Below the pieces are notes generated by a model. That model did no database searches. It was not told where the DNA came from and saw nothing but the letters and a program-made list of their open reading frames with translations. This document shows, one piece after another, positions 22,934 through 32,132 of a DNA stretch of 64,000 bases; the first letter of the stretch is position 1, and each line of letters begins with the position of its first letter. Location: the NCBI GenBank assembly GCA_036010965.1, contig DASCMO010000144.1, forward strand, positions 1-64,000, written 5' to 3'. This DNA comes from GCA-2686265 sp036010965 (GTDB lineage Bacteria > Planctomycetota > UBA1135 > GCA-002686595). A program made the translations under genes and the position numbers.

Positions 22934-25900
22934 GATTTCCGCGAAGCTCGTTCGCGGCCCATTCTCTGCCCCCGCGGGTGGACCTTCAAGAGGCCCTCGA
23001 TCCACTCCAGGGCCTCTTCGGGGGTCTCGCAGTCGGCCGGCGTGCGCAGGTGGGCAAGGCCCGCGCGGATCGGGCGCAGCTCGACCCTCACGGAGGCGAG
23101 CCAGCCCTCCAGGCGCACGCGGTCGGCGAACCCGATCAGGTAGGCGTCTCCCTGCCAGCTGAGGCGCGTCACTCCGTGCTCGGAGAGGGCTGCCTGGAGG
23201 CGGAAGGTGCGCAGCAGGCCCCTGGCCTGGGGGGGGATGCGGCCGAAGCGATCGCGCAGCATGGCCTCGGCGGCGTCCAGCGATTCCTCCGAGTCGATGT
23301 CCGCCAGCTCTCGCAGCAGTTCGAGCCGCGTCTCCACGCCCCGGATCCACTCCTCGGGCAGGTAGGCGTCGATCCCGAGCTCGAGTTCGACGCCCATGTC
23401 GGCCAGCTCTCCGCTCGCCAGCGCTTCCAGATTCTCTCCGGCGTGCATGCGCTCGATCGTCTGCTTGAGCAGGCGGCAGTATAAGTCGTAGCCCACGGCG
23501 GCGATGTGGCCGGACTGCTCCGCCCCCAGGACGTTGCCGGCGCCGCGGATCTCGAGGTCGCGCATACTGATCGCGAAACCGGCGCCGAGCTGGTTCATCT
23601 CCTCGAGCGCCTTCAGTCGGTCGCGAGCCGCCTGACGCAGGGGGATGGCCTTCTCGACCAGCAGGAGGCACCAGGCCTTGTTCACTCCGCGGCCGACCCG
23701 GCCCCGCAACTGATGCAGTTGACTGAGGCCGAACCGATCGGCCCGGTGCACGATGATCGTCCCCGCCGCGGGGATGTCGAGTCCGCTCTCGATGATCGTG
23801 GTCGCGACGAGCACGTCCACCTCGCCGCGTGTGAACAGCCTCATCACGCGCTGCAGCTCTCCCGCGGACATCTGCCCGTGGCCGATGGCGAAGGAGCACT
23901 CGGGGACCAGGGCGCTGATGTGCGCGGCCATCACCTCGATCGAGGAGACGCGGTTGTGGAGGAAGAACACCTGCCCGCCGCGGTTCTTCTCGCGCAGCAG
24001 GGCCTCGCGGATCAGCTCCTCGTCCTCGATGTAGCCCAGGCGCGTCTCGATCTCCTGCCTCCCGAGGGGGGCGACGGTCAGGGCGGAGATGTCGCGCACT
24101 CCCGAGAGGGACATGTGGAGCGTGCGCGGGATCGGAGTGGCGGTCAGGGTCAGGAGGTCGATCTGTGACCGCAGGCGTTTGAAGTGCTCCTTGTGCGAGA
24201 CTCCGAAGCGCTGTTCCTCGTCGATGATTGCCAGGCCCAGCTTCGCGAAGCGCACATCGGCGGACAGGATGCGGTGGGTGCCGATCAGGATGTCCACCCG
24301 GCCGGCCTCCACGCCCTCGATCACCTCGCGCATGCGCGTGGGGTTCACGTAGCGCGAGAGCATCTCGACGGTCACCGGGAACTCGGCCAGGCGATCGCGG
24401 AAGGTGTCGAGGTGTTGCTGGGCGAGGAGGGTGGTGGGGGCGAGGAACGCGACCTGGCCGCCGCCGACGACCACGCGCACGGCGGCGCGTACGGCCAGCT
24501 CGGTCTTCCCGAACCCGACGTCGCCGCAGAGCAGGCGGTCCATGGGGTTGGGCCCGCAGAGGTCGCCCTGGATCTCCTCGTCGGTCTGGGCCTGGTCGAC
24601 CGTGTCCTCGTGGGGAAAGGCCGCGATCAGCTCGCGCACGGTCTCGTCGTCGGCGGGCCAGGAGTCGCGCGTCGAGACGGCTCGTCGCGCGTTCACCTCC
24701 AGGAGGTCGCTGGCCAGGTCCACGATCGCGCGCTGCACCCGCTCCTTGCGCTTGCGAAAGCTCTGGCCGCCGATCCGGTCGAGGGCCGGTGTGGCGCAAC
24801 CGGTCCCGATGTAGCGCTGGACGATGTCGATGCGGGCCGCGGGGACGTAGACGCTGACGTCGTTGGCGAAGACGAGGTGCAGGTGTTCCTCCTCGCCCTC
24901 CCCGCGTGACATGTGCACCAGTCCCTCGAAGCGCGCCAGGCCGTGGACGGCGTGGACGACGTGGTCGCCGAGCTTGAGTTCGAAGAAGGACTGGATGGCA
25001 CGCGCCTTGTGGGCCGGCCGGTCTGTGCGCGGGCGCACGCGTCCCGCGATCCCGGCCAGCTCTCGGTGGTTGACGACCAGCAAGCCTGCGGCCGGGAGCC
25101 GGAAGCCGCGCGCCAGGCTGCCGACAACCGTTTCCAGGCCCCCCACGCCGTCGTGCCGCTCGATGTGCTCGCTGAAGCGGGTGCGCTCTACCTCGGTCGC
25201 GCACAGGACGATCACTCGTTCATCGCCGGCGGAGGCCTCGCGCAAGGCCTCGGGCGCCTCCAGGATTCCGACCGCCAGGGCCTGCACCGAGCGCGTGTCG
25301 ATGTTCCACTCGTCGGCCGGCAGGCTCTGGAGGGTCAGGTGGGCGCGCGTGGCGCGTTCCTCCTCGAGGATCCGCAGGGAGCGCGCGTGGGAGGGCGACT
25401 GGATGCCCAGGCTCTGGGAGCGGTCCTCGTTGCGCAGAGGCTCGATCTCCACCCAGACCGCCGTGGGAGAGAGGAGTCGTGCCGGGTGCTCGCCGTCCCC
25501 GTCCTCGATCCCGCCGGTGTCTCCGGTCAGGATCACCTCGATCCGGGGCAGGGACTCGACGCTGCGCTGATCGGTTGGATCGAAGGTGCGCAGGGACTCA
25601 ACCTCGTCGTCGAAGAGCTCGATCCGCAAGGGCAGCGGACTGGCCAGGGGGTAGAGGTCCAGGATGTCTCCGCGCAGGCTGACCTCGCCGGGAGCGGCCA
25701 CCAGGGGCTGGCGCTCGAATCCCGCGGTCACGAGGCGCTTGAGCAGGTGCTCGGGATCGAGGTGTTGGCCAACCTCGAGGCGCAGGACGGCGGATTCCAG
25801 GATGGAGGCGCCGGGGAGCGGCTGGAGCATGGAGAGGAGCGACGCGACGATCAGGCGCGGGCGCTCCTGGGGCGGCCCCGAGATGGCGTGCGCGAGCTCG

Positions 25901-26226
25901 ATCCGCCGGCGCAGGTTTCCGACGTCGGCGTCGCCGCGGCGCGCGAAGCTCTCGCGTGCGGGGAAGAAGGCGGGCTCCAGCCCGAGGGTCTCGAGGTCGT
26001 CCGCGACCGTTCGCGCCTCGCTGTCGGAGGAGGCGATGACCACCCACGGACCCTGGGCGCAGCGTGTCAAGGCCCCCAGCACGCAGGCTTGGGAGGAGCC
26101 CCAGAGGCCGCCGACGGCCACGGTCTCACCCGGAGCGAGACGGTCGCCGATGCGCCGCAACTCCAGGGTCCGGGCGAGGTCTTGGAGGTCGACGAGGGGA
26201 GGCGCGGGGTGCGCGGGATCGGTCAC
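22930..26226 (-). CDS. mfd: Transcription-repair coupling factor Mfd
   Basis: 1098 aa, slightly shorter than the ~1150-aa norm. The N-terminal UvrB-like half (GVTVAVGGLWGSSQACV to about 360) precedes the RNA-polymerase-interacting domain (about 405-470, KLGDHVVHAVHGLARFEGL). The RecG-like helicase motor follows with Walker A GDVGFGKTE (about 567), DEEQ box (about 668), and RADRFGLSQLHQLRGRVGR (motif VI). A C-terminal TRCF domain ends the protein. It removes stalled RNA polymerase and recruits UvrA. Its ATG overlaps the rnc stop, and its stop overlaps the next start, so three genes are translationally coupled. Confidence 0.96.
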   Translation of the reverse strand: MTDPAHPAPPLVDLQDLARTLELRRIGDRLAPGETVAVGGLWGSSQACVLGALTRCAQGPWVVIASSDSEARTVADDLETLGLEPAFFPARESFARRGDADVGNLRRRIELAHAISGPPQERPRLIVASLLSMLQPLPGASILESAVLRLEVGQHLDPEHLLKRLVTAGFERQPLVAAPGEVSLRGDILDLYPLASPLPLRIELFDDEVESLRTFDPTDQRSVESLPRIEVILTGDTGGIEDGDGEHPARLLSPTAVWVEIEPLRNEDRSQSLGIQSPSHARSLRILEEERATRAHLTLQSLPADEWNIDTRSVQALAVGILEAPEALREASAGDERVIVLCATEVERTRFSEHIERHDGVGGLETVVGSLARGFRLPAAGLLVVNHRELAGIAGRVRPRTDRPAHKARAIQSFFELKLGDHVVHAVHGLARFEGLVHMSRGEGEEEHLHLVFANDVSVYVPAARIDIVQRYIGTGCATPALDRIGGQSFRKRKERVQRAIVDLASDLLEVNARRAVSTRDSWPADDETVRELIAAFPHEDTVDQAQTDEEIQGDLCGPNPMDRLLCGDVGFGKTELAVRAAVRVVVGGGQVAFLAPTTLLAQQHLDTFRDRLAEFPVTVEMLSRYVNPTRMREVIEGVEAGRVDILIGTHRILSADVRFAKLGLAIIDEEQRFGVSHKEHFKRLRSQIDLLTLTATPIPRTLHMSLSGVRDISALTVAPLGRQEIETRLGYIEDEELIREALLREKNRGGQVFFLHNRVSSIEVMAAHISALVPECSFAIGHGQMSAGELQRVMRLFTRGEVDVLVATTIIESGLDIPAAGTIIVHRADRFGLSQLHQLRGRVGRGVNKAWCLLLVEKAIPLRQAARDRLKALEEMNQLGAGFAISMRDLEIRGAGNVLGAEQSGHIAAVGYDLYCRLLKQTIERMHAGENLEALASGELADMGVELELGIDAYLPEEWIRGVETRLELLRELADIDSEESLDAAEAMLRDRFGRIPPQARGLLRTFRLQAALSEHGVTRLSWQGDAYLIGFADRVRLEGWLASVRVELRPIRAGLAHLRTPADCETPEEALEWIEGLLKVHPRGQRMGRERASRKS

Positions 26227-26879
26227 GCCCGCGCCTCGGGTTCGAGGATCAGGAGCGCTTCGAAGGCCGCCCAGCGTTCAGCTTCCTTCAGGTTCCGACC
26301 CCAGGCCGCCGGGAAGCGCCGGCCTCCGATCTCGGCCGCCACCAGGAACGCGCGTGCGTGGGCGCGGCCGTGTCGTTCGAGGGCACGGTAGGAGGGCGGC
26401 GCTCCCCAGCGTTTCTGGCTGAGCTCCTGCAGCTCCTGCTTGGGATTGTCGGCGCCCTCCATCTCGCGTGTGCGAGCGAGCTCCTCTCCCAGGGTCGTGT
26501 GTACGAAGGCCCGGGCGGCCTCCAGGCCCGCGTCGAGGTAGACCGCCCCGAGCACGGCCTCGTAGAGGTTAGCGAGGACCGAGCGCGGGAAGGCGCTGCG
26601 GCGCAGGCCGGGCCCGATGTGGGCGATCTCCTCCAGTTCGAGGCGCGTCGCGGCCTCCGCCAGGGTGCGCCGGGAGACGACCGAGGCCTTGAACTCGGTC
26701 ATGGGCCCTTCGGGGAGGTTGTCGGGATCTGCGTAGAGGTGCTCCGCCGTCACCAGGTCCAGCACCGCGTCGCCCAGAAACTCCAGACGCTCGTTGTCCT
26801 GCCGGGCCCCGGTGGAGGAGTGGGTCAGGGCCAGCTCGCGCAGGGACTCGTCTTGAAAGGCGTGGGGAATGGGCTGCAT
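26223..26879 (-). CDS. rnc: Ribonuclease III
   Basis: 218 aa. Catalytic domain signature NERLEFLGDAVL at residues 29-40, with the second acidic cluster in LYEAVLGAVYLDAG, and a C-terminal double-stranded RNA-binding domain (about 145-213, NPKQELQELSQKRWG...AFEALLIL). It processes rRNA and other dsRNA. The start has GAGGTGAG immediately upstream. It leads the rnc-mfd-PPIase operon. Confidence 0.95.
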   Translation of the reverse strand: MQPIPHAFQDESLRELALTHSSTGARQDNERLEFLGDAVLDLVTAEHLYADPDNLPEGPMTEFKASVVSRRTLAEAATRLELEEIAHIGPGLRRSAFPRSVLANLYEAVLGAVYLDAGLEAARAFVHTTLGEELARTREMEGADNPKQELQELSQKRWGAPPSYRALERHGRAHARAFLVAAEIGGRRFPAAWGRNLKEAERWAAFEALLILEPEARA

Positions 26880-26897
26880 GGCTCACCTCGCGGTGAG

Positions 26898-26903
26898 AGT
26901 ATA
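26898..26903 (-). promoter_or_regulatory. Possible -10 element for the rnc-mfd operon
   Basis: Minus strand CCTATACTC contains TATACT, 19 bases upstream of the rnc ATG; a start site would leave a leader of about 12 bases including the GAGGTGAG ribosome-binding site. No -35 box is evident in the GC-rich sequence upstream. Confidence 0.35.
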
Positions 26904-26944
26904 GGGGCCCCCGGGCGTCTGCCGGGGCCGGCAGGGAGTACCGC

Positions 26945-27154
26945 TTGGATCGAGAGCAGCGGCAACGAAAGAACGACGATCTGGTGGAGCCCCTCTTCGC
27001 GGCATTGCGCGGGGAGGCGCGCGGGGAGGCGTGCGAGGAGGCGTGCGAGGGGTCACGGGCGGAGGGCGCACCCAGACCCGTCTCGGCGCGTGCCCTGGCC
27101 ATCACCCTCGCGGCGGTTCTCGCCGGCCTCGCGCTCTGGTGGGGCCTCGCCTAG
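26945..27154 (+). CDS. Small protein with C-terminal membrane helix
   Basis: 69 aa from a TTG start with GGGAG seven bases upstream. The first half is charged and includes a four-unit repeat encoding Gly/Glu/Ala/Cys; the last ~22 residues (RALAITLAAVLAGLALWWGLA) form one membrane helix, so it would be tail-anchored. It is divergent from rnc. No homology recognised; it may be real but small size and GC-rich repeats make this uncertain. Confidence 0.4.
   Translation: MDREQRQRKNDDLVEPLFAALRGEARGEACEEACEGSRAEGAPRPVSARALAITLAAVLAGLALWWGLA
27007..27054. repeat. Four 12-bp tandem repeats
   Basis: Units gcgcggggaggc, gcgcggggaggc, gtgcgaggaggc, gtgcgaggggtc follow head to tail. The unit is four codons, so unit changes keep the small ORF in frame. 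Confidence 0.8.
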
Positions 27155-27164
27155 ACGGATGCGT

Positions 27165-28334
27165 CTAGGCCGCGCCCAGCCGCGCGTACTCCTGCTCCGC
27201 GAAGCGGTCAGTCATGCCGGCCAGGTAGTCGCAGACGGCGCGCGGCAGGCCGACCTCGTCCACCCAGGCCCCGTACCAGGGCGACATCTGATCGGGAGCG
27301 GCGCTGTAGGCCTCGAAGAGGGCTCCCAGGACCTGCCGCGCGTAGACCGAGAACTCGATCAGGAGCGCATGGCGGTAGACCCGCTCCCACAGGAATGACG
27401 AGAGCTCCGCCACCTGTGGGGCGACGCTCGTTCCATAGCCGACCAGCAAGCCTGCGTGGCGGCGGGCCTCCTCGGGCTCCTCGAGCCCCGCATCATGGAT
27501 ACGCGTGCGCGACGCGTCGATCAGATCGTTGATGCAGGTCTTGATCAGCTGATTGGAGACGCGCTTGACCCGCAGATTGGCATCCCTCGTGGCGGACAGG
27601 AACCCGGGATGCTGGTCCTCGACGAGCTCGTGGGCCGCGCGCCAGAGGCTGACGTGCTCGCGGATTTCCTCCTCCGTGAACATCCCCGCGTCGATGCCGT
27701 CCTCGATGTCGTGCATGTTGTAGGCGGTCGAGTCGGCCAGATCGACGACCTGCGCTTCGAGCCAGGGGTGGCGCGGCCGCGGCTCGAGCTCTGCGGGCCA
27801 GTCGGCGCCCTTCTCGTGCTTGAGCAGCGACACGCGCACCTCGCGCGTCAGGTTCAGTCCGCAGTAGGTCGGGCTTCGCCGCTCGAGCACATCGACCACG
27901 CGCAGCACCTGCGCGTTGTGACGGAATCCGCCGTGGGCTTCCATCAACTCGTTCAGGGCGTCCTCGCCACGATGACCGAAGGGCGGGTGCCCGATGTCGT
28001 GGGCCAGGGCCAGGGCCTCGCACAGGGGTTCGTTCAAGCCCAGGGCGCTGCCGACGCTGCGGGCGACCTGGTGGACCTCCAGGCTGTGGGAGAGGCGTGT
28101 CCGCTGGTGATCGCCGTGGCGGTTGATGAAGACCTGGGTCTTGTACATCAGGCGCCGGAACGCCGTGCAGTGCACCAATCGGTCCCGGTCCCGTTCCCAG
28201 CAGGTGCGCAGGAGATCCGCGGGTTCGGGGGTCACCCGGCCTGCGGAGCGGGCGCTCTTCATGGCGTAGGGTGCCAGTTCCCTCTCCTCGCGGGCTTCCT
28301 TGGCCTCGCGGTCGTAGGTTCGTTCGTCCATCAT
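27165..28334 (-). CDS. dgt: Deoxyguanosinetriphosphate triphosphohydrolase-like protein
   Basis: 389 aa HD-superfamily dNTP hydrolase. Metal-binding residues are His83 (RTRLSHSLEVHQVARSVG), His112-Asp113 (AHDIGHPPFGHRGE) and the later Asp in VVDLADSTAYNMHDIEDG. RDRDRLVHCTAFRRLMYKTQVF marks the Dgt family. It splits dNTPs into nucleoside and triphosphate. The start is the first of two consecutive ATG codons (28334/28331) with AGGGA upstream. A divergent lipoprotein gene starts 91 bases away. Confidence 0.92.
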   Translation of the reverse strand: MMDERTYDREAKEAREERELAPYAMKSARSAGRVTPEPADLLRTCWERDRDRLVHCTAFRRLMYKTQVFINRHGDHQRTRLSHSLEVHQVARSVGSALGLNEPLCEALALAHDIGHPPFGHRGEDALNELMEAHGGFRHNAQVLRVVDVLERRSPTYCGLNLTREVRVSLLKHEKGADWPAELEPRPRHPWLEAQVVDLADSTAYNMHDIEDGIDAGMFTEEEIREHVSLWRAAHELVEDQHPGFLSATRDANLRVKRVSNQLIKTCINDLIDASRTRIHDAGLEEPEEARRHAGLLVGYGTSVAPQVAELSSFLWERVYRHALLIEFSVYARQVLGALFEAYSAAPDQMSPWYGAWVDEVGLPRAVCDYLAGMTDRFAEQEYARLGAA

Positions 28335-28381
28335 GCTTCCCTATCCACCCTCTCGACCGGCACTCCGCCGCACGGTTTCCG

Positions 28382-28387
28382 TATACT
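28382..28387 (+). promoter_or_regulatory. Possible -10 element for the lipoprotein gene
   Basis: TATACT lies in the dgt/lipoprotein divergent spacer, 43 bases before the ATG at 28425. No acceptable -35 is seen. Confidence 0.3.
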
Positions 28388-28424
28388 GTTGACCGCGGTC
28401 CGCAGCGACAACACCTTCCGGAAG

Positions 28425-28982
28425 ATGTCCGTACCGAGCCCCATGAGAAGCCAAAACAACGTGTTTGGCGGCAGAGCCCTCGCGGTCCTCGTCGCCCTCG
28501 CTTGCTGCGCCTGCGGCGAGAAGCCCGTCAAGGTCACGGGCCCTTCGCGGACCGCGCCCATGCCGCCGGCCCCGCTGGAGGAGGTCTCCGACGAACCCCT
28601 CTTCGCCGGCGCGGTCATTTTCGAGATGGCCCTCAAGGAAGTCGATACGGGCTACCTGTTCCTCAATATCCGGCCCACGATCCACGAGCTTCCTCTGCTC
28701 TCCCGGCGCTATGAGGTGGCCACGGACACGACCCGCACGGCCAACGGGTACAAGCAGATCGTGTTCGCCCTTAGCGCGCGCGACAGCATGATGGGCACGG
28801 TGGAGATCCCCGCCAAGGTGGTCCTTGAAGCCTGGTACGACCCCGACGGCCTGGTCGAGACCAAGGAAGGGGTCAGCCGCAAGCCGATGACCGTTCACCG
28901 CGGCGACCTCTCCCTCGATGTGCGATTGGACGGCAAGGCGAAGGCCGGCCCGGGCCCCGCCCGCAGGCCGAGCGGCGTCTAG
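28425..28982 (+). CDS. Putative lipoprotein of unknown function
   Basis: 185 aa. An N-terminal hydrophobic run ending in a cysteine cluster (LAVLVALACCACGEKP) is consistent with a lipoprotein signal, followed by a Pro-rich spacer and a beta-rich domain (AGAVIFEMALKEVDTGYLFLNIRPTIHELPLLSRRYEV...MGTVEIPAKVVLEAWYDPDG). No family recognised. Start uncertain: ATG 28425 (GGAAG just upstream) or ATG 28443. It is followed 56 bases later by the acyl-CoA dehydrogenase. Confidence 0.7.
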   Translation: MSVPSPMRSQNNVFGGRALAVLVALACCACGEKPVKVTGPSRTAPMPPAPLEEVSDEPLFAGAVIFEMALKEVDTGYLFLNIRPTIHELPLLSRRYEVATDTTRTANGYKQIVFALSARDSMMGTVEIPAKVVLEAWYDPDGLVETKEGVSRKPMTVHRGDLSLDVRLDGKAKAGPGPARRPSGV

Positions 28983-29038
28983 TCGTCCGTACACAGTCCA
29001 GATCCTCGAACTGCACCCACTCCCGACGGAGGCCAGTC

Positions 29039-30286
29039 ATGCCCCACGACGTCGTCTTCAGCCCTCTGGCCCAAGAACTCGCCGAACTCGCCCGCAAGAT
29101 CGCGGACGAGTACGTTCGGCCCCTCGCCGCGCGCCACGACAAGGAGCAGACCTACAACAGCGAGGCGGCGCAGGCGGTGGCGGAGGCGGGTCTGTTCCGG
29201 ACCTTCATCCCCAAGGAGTACGGCGGCCATGACGCCGGCGTGCTGGCCCTGGCGCGCGTCACCGAGGAGCTGGCGCGGGCTGACTCGGGGTTCGGCGTGG
29301 CCTTCGCCGTCAACGCCCTGGGGTCCTTCCCGATCATCCTGGGCGGCACGGAGGAACAGAAGCAACGCTGGCTGCCCCAGGTGGCCGCGGGCGAAAAGAT
29401 GGTCGCCTTCTGCCTGTCGGAGAAGTTCGCTGGGTCGGACGCTCAGGGGCTCTCGGTCACCGCGCGCGAAGACGGCGACGACTACGTGATCTGCGGCGAG
29501 AAGAAGTGGACCACAAACGGCGGCGTGGCGGACATCTACAGCGTGTTCTGCGTGACGGACTCGAATTCGAAGTCGCGGCGCATCAGCGCCATCGTCGTGG
29601 AGAAGGGGACCCCCGGTTTCTCGGTCGAGAAGGTCGAGGACAAGATGGGGATCCGTTGTGTCCCGGTCGTTGAGACCCACTTCGACAACGTGCGTGTCCC
29701 CAAGGCGAACCTGATCGGCGGGCGGCCGGGTATGGGCTTCAAGCACGCCATGATGACCCTCGACTGCGCGCGCCCCGGCGTCGCGGCCCAGGCCATCGGG
29801 GCGGCCCAGGGCGCTCTGGATCTGGCGCTGGTCTACGCCTGTCGGCGCAAGCAGTTCGGCAAGCCGATCTCCAGTCACCAGATGGTGCAGCAGATGCTGT
29901 CCGACATGGCGATCAAGACCAATGCCGGCCGCTGGCTGGTGTATGCGGCGGCAGCGGGGATCGATGCGGGAGGCGGGGAGGACGTGAGCAAGATGGCGGC
30001 CATGGCCAAGTGCTTCGCCACGGATACGGCGATGGAGGTCGCCACCGACGCCGTTCAGGTCTTCGGCGGGTATGGCTTCATGGAGGACTACCCCGTGGCC
30101 AAGTTCTTCCGTGACGCGAAGATCCTCCAGATCTACGAGGGCACCAACCAGGTCCAACGACTCGTGGTGGCGCGCCACCTCGTCCGGGATGCGAGGGCTC
30201 TGGGGCACCTCGACGAGTACATCCCGCATGAGGTCCAGCGCACCTACATCGAGGACGACCAGCTCGTCGAGAACCTGAACACCTAG
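29039..30286 (+). CDS. Acyl-CoA dehydrogenase
   Basis: 415 aa FAD flavoprotein. It has the N-terminal helical domain, the middle domain signature AFCLSEKFAGSDAQGLSVTA and KKWTTNGG, and the C-terminal FGGYGFMEDYPVAKFFRDAKILQIYEG block, with the catalytic base Glu at about 367 (YEGTNQVQR). It introduces the alpha-beta double bond in acyl-CoAs and passes electrons to ETF; chain-length preference cannot be read. The GGAGG ribosome-binding site is six bases before the ATG. No other beta-oxidation gene is adjacent. Confidence 0.94.
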   Translation: MPHDVVFSPLAQELAELARKIADEYVRPLAARHDKEQTYNSEAAQAVAEAGLFRTFIPKEYGGHDAGVLALARVTEELARADSGFGVAFAVNALGSFPIILGGTEEQKQRWLPQVAAGEKMVAFCLSEKFAGSDAQGLSVTAREDGDDYVICGEKKWTTNGGVADIYSVFCVTDSNSKSRRISAIVVEKGTPGFSVEKVEDKMGIRCVPVVETHFDNVRVPKANLIGGRPGMGFKHAMMTLDCARPGVAAQAIGAAQGALDLALVYACRRKQFGKPISSHQMVQQMLSDMAIKTNAGRWLVYAAAAGIDAGGGEDVSKMAAMAKCFATDTAMEVATDAVQVFGGYGFMEDYPVAKFFRDAKILQIYEGTNQVQRLVVARHLVRDARALGHLDEYIPHEVQRTYIEDDQLVENLNT

Positions 30287-30699
30287 CTGACGGCTTCCGG
30301 CACCCGCCGTCCCGGCGCAGCCCGGGGCAGTGACTCTCCGATCGTCACGGGTGACGAAAAAGGTCTGCGGGTCTGTCCAGCTGGCAGCGCGTGATAGAGC
30401 GGACGACGGCGGGGGGCCATTCCCCTGCCGCCGCCCCCCCTCGCCCCCCCCGGCGCATCAACGGCTCTTCGGCTCGCCCGAGGACTGCCTTGACGACCAG
30501 AAAACCCGCTGAATCCGGCCTGCTTCACCCGAAGTTTCCCGCTCTTGATGCCTCCGGGCACCCGTCCGACGCGCCCGATGGCTGGGAACGGCGCGAAGGA
30601 AGGAGCGGCGGACGGTCTGTGAGCGACTCACGCGCGACCGGCCTCCCTCCCGCGCCCGCGCTTCCATCTTCGGAAGGCCCACTTCCTGGAGGTTCACCC
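30287..30699. other. Spacer upstream of sigma-factor gene
   Basis: 413 bases without a credible gene. It contains a C-rich run (30431-30452) and a small 6-bp hairpin (cgtcac-gg-gtgacg) near 30345. The open frame reading through to the sigma gene has no homology-like sequence before 30700. Confidence 0.45.
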
Positions 30700-31839
30700 G
30701 TGAAACGCCGATCCGTCACCCACGCCGATCTCGACTGCCTGCTCACGCCGGCCTGCGAGGATCTCGAGACCTACGACAGGGAATTGGACGCCCTGGTCCG
30801 GCACTTCGACGAGCAGGCCCGCGACCTGGAGGTCTCCGACCCTCTCACATGGCGGCGTGCAGTCTCGGGCAGTGACCGGGCGCGTCGGACGACGATCGAG
30901 GAGCAGTTCCGGTTAGAGGTGGAGCGCATCGAGATCCTCGATCGCGATGCTGAGGCTCGGCTGGCGCGCCGCACCGAGTTCGCTCGCCGACGGCTGGGCA
31001 CGGCTCTCGAGCGTGAAGGTCTCGAGCCCGCTCTCCCCGGCGTCGGCATCCATCGTCACGGCCTCACCGGCACGTGCGCCTTCCCCGCTGCGGTCTGCCG
31101 GCGTTGGATAGAACTCCACGCTCTGCGTCAGGAGATGGTCGAACGCAACCTCTACCTGGTCTTGATCAATGTTGAGCGCTACGCCCGTACGAGGGCGAAC
31201 CGCATGGACCTGATCCAGGAGGGCTCCGCCGTCCTGTTCCGTGCAGTGGACGGCTTCGACTGGCGGCGCGGCCTGCTCTTCCGCACCTACGCCGTGCACT
31301 GGCTGAACCAGGCCTTTCGCAGTCACCTCTACAACTTCGGGAACACGGTCCGGCTGCCCGTGTACCTCCAGAAGGCGATGAAGCACGTGCGCGCCGCGGT
31401 CGAAGAACTGGGTGGGCACCAGGCCACCGTAGCCGAGGTCGCGCGCGAGACGGAACTGGGTGAGAGCGTCGTCGCTTCGGCCATGGCGGCGTCGCGCACC
31501 ACGCACTCCATCGACCTGCGCGTGGGACGCGCCGATGACGAACTCAACGCCCTGCGGGATCTGCTGGGTGACGGCGGAGACGGTGATCCCTACGGCCCCG
31601 AGATGGAGGAGATCAGCATCCGAAAGGGCGTGGAGATGGCCTTTGACCTGCTCGCGGACCGGGAGCGATTCGTGATCGAGCGCCGCTTCGGGATCGGGGT
31701 CCGCAAGGAGCACACCCTGGCGGAGATCGCGGCCGAGATGGGCGTCAGCCTGGAGCGCGTGCGCCAGATTCAGATGCGTGCCATCGCCAAGATGAACACG
31801 CCGGGGTTGCGCAAGGCGGTCGATCCGTTCCTGCTCTGA
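30700..31839 (+). CDS. RNA polymerase sigma-70 family factor (RpoD/RpoS-like, without region 1.1)
   Basis: 379 aa. About 150 residues of charged helical sequence precede the sigma core: region 2 (VERNLYLVLINVERYARTRANRMDLIQEGSAVLFRAVDGFDWRRGLLFRTYAVHWLNQAF), region 3 (ATVAEVARETELGESVV) and region 4 (LADRERFVIERRFG...TLAEIAAEMGVSLERVRQIQMRAIAKM), the last with a clear helix-turn-helix. It is a group 2/3 alternative sigma factor. The GTG at 30700 has GGAGG eight bases upstream, which decides it over the longer open frame. A weak hairpin (31848-31869) follows. Confidence 0.9.
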   Translation: MKRRSVTHADLDCLLTPACEDLETYDRELDALVRHFDEQARDLEVSDPLTWRRAVSGSDRARRTTIEEQFRLEVERIEILDRDAEARLARRTEFARRRLGTALEREGLEPALPGVGIHRHGLTGTCAFPAAVCRRWIELHALRQEMVERNLYLVLINVERYARTRANRMDLIQEGSAVLFRAVDGFDWRRGLLFRTYAVHWLNQAFRSHLYNFGNTVRLPVYLQKAMKHVRAAVEELGGHQATVAEVARETELGESVVASAMAASRTTHSIDLRVGRADDELNALRDLLGDGGDGDPYGPEMEEISIRKGVEMAFDLLADRERFVIERRFGIGVRKEHTLAEIAAEMGVSLERVRQIQMRAIAKMNTPGLRKAVDPFLL

Positions 31840-31847
31840 ACGGCGGG

Positions 31848-31869
31848 GCGCGACGACCGGGAGTCGCGT
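31848..31869 (+). terminator. Weak hairpin after sigma-factor gene
   Basis: A 7-bp stem (gcgcgac / gtcgcgt, one G-T pair) with an 8-base loop starts nine bases after the stop. There is no T-run. Confidence 0.3.
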
Positions 31870-32132
31870 GCCAGGCCCGCGTCCTTCACGGACCTTCCCA
31901 CCGGGGCGCGCGAGAGGCCGGTGGTTGACGCTTCGGTCGGTCGGGCGTCTTCGAAGACCTCACCGGCGCACGCTCTCCTGGGGGGCCGGGGTACCGGCGA
32001 TCGCCCCGCGCCCTCTGGCACCCCGTCTGCCGTCGGAGAATCGGGCCGGAGCAGCGGGGGGGATCTGGCCTGCCCCAGAGGACGCGGAGGGGGGCGATTT
32101 GTTATCTTGCCCGGGAATCGGGATCCCCCGCA

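Noticed and set aside
20822..23143. 773-aa plus-strand ORF
   Set aside because: Antisense to toroid paralogue 2, the SurA-like gene and the mfd end; low-complexity Val/Leu/Asp/Gly composition without motifs.
21869..25204. 1111-aa minus-strand frame upstream of the SurA-like protein
   Set aside because: The upstream part is an Arg/Pro-rich out-of-frame reading of mfd; only the last 354 codons code.
24913..26391. 492-aa plus-strand ORF
   Set aside because: Antisense to mfd and rnc; no recognisable motif.
30431..30452. C-rich run near the sigma-factor gene as a regulatory element
   Set aside because: Simple low-complexity GC-rich sequence without symmetry or nearby signal.
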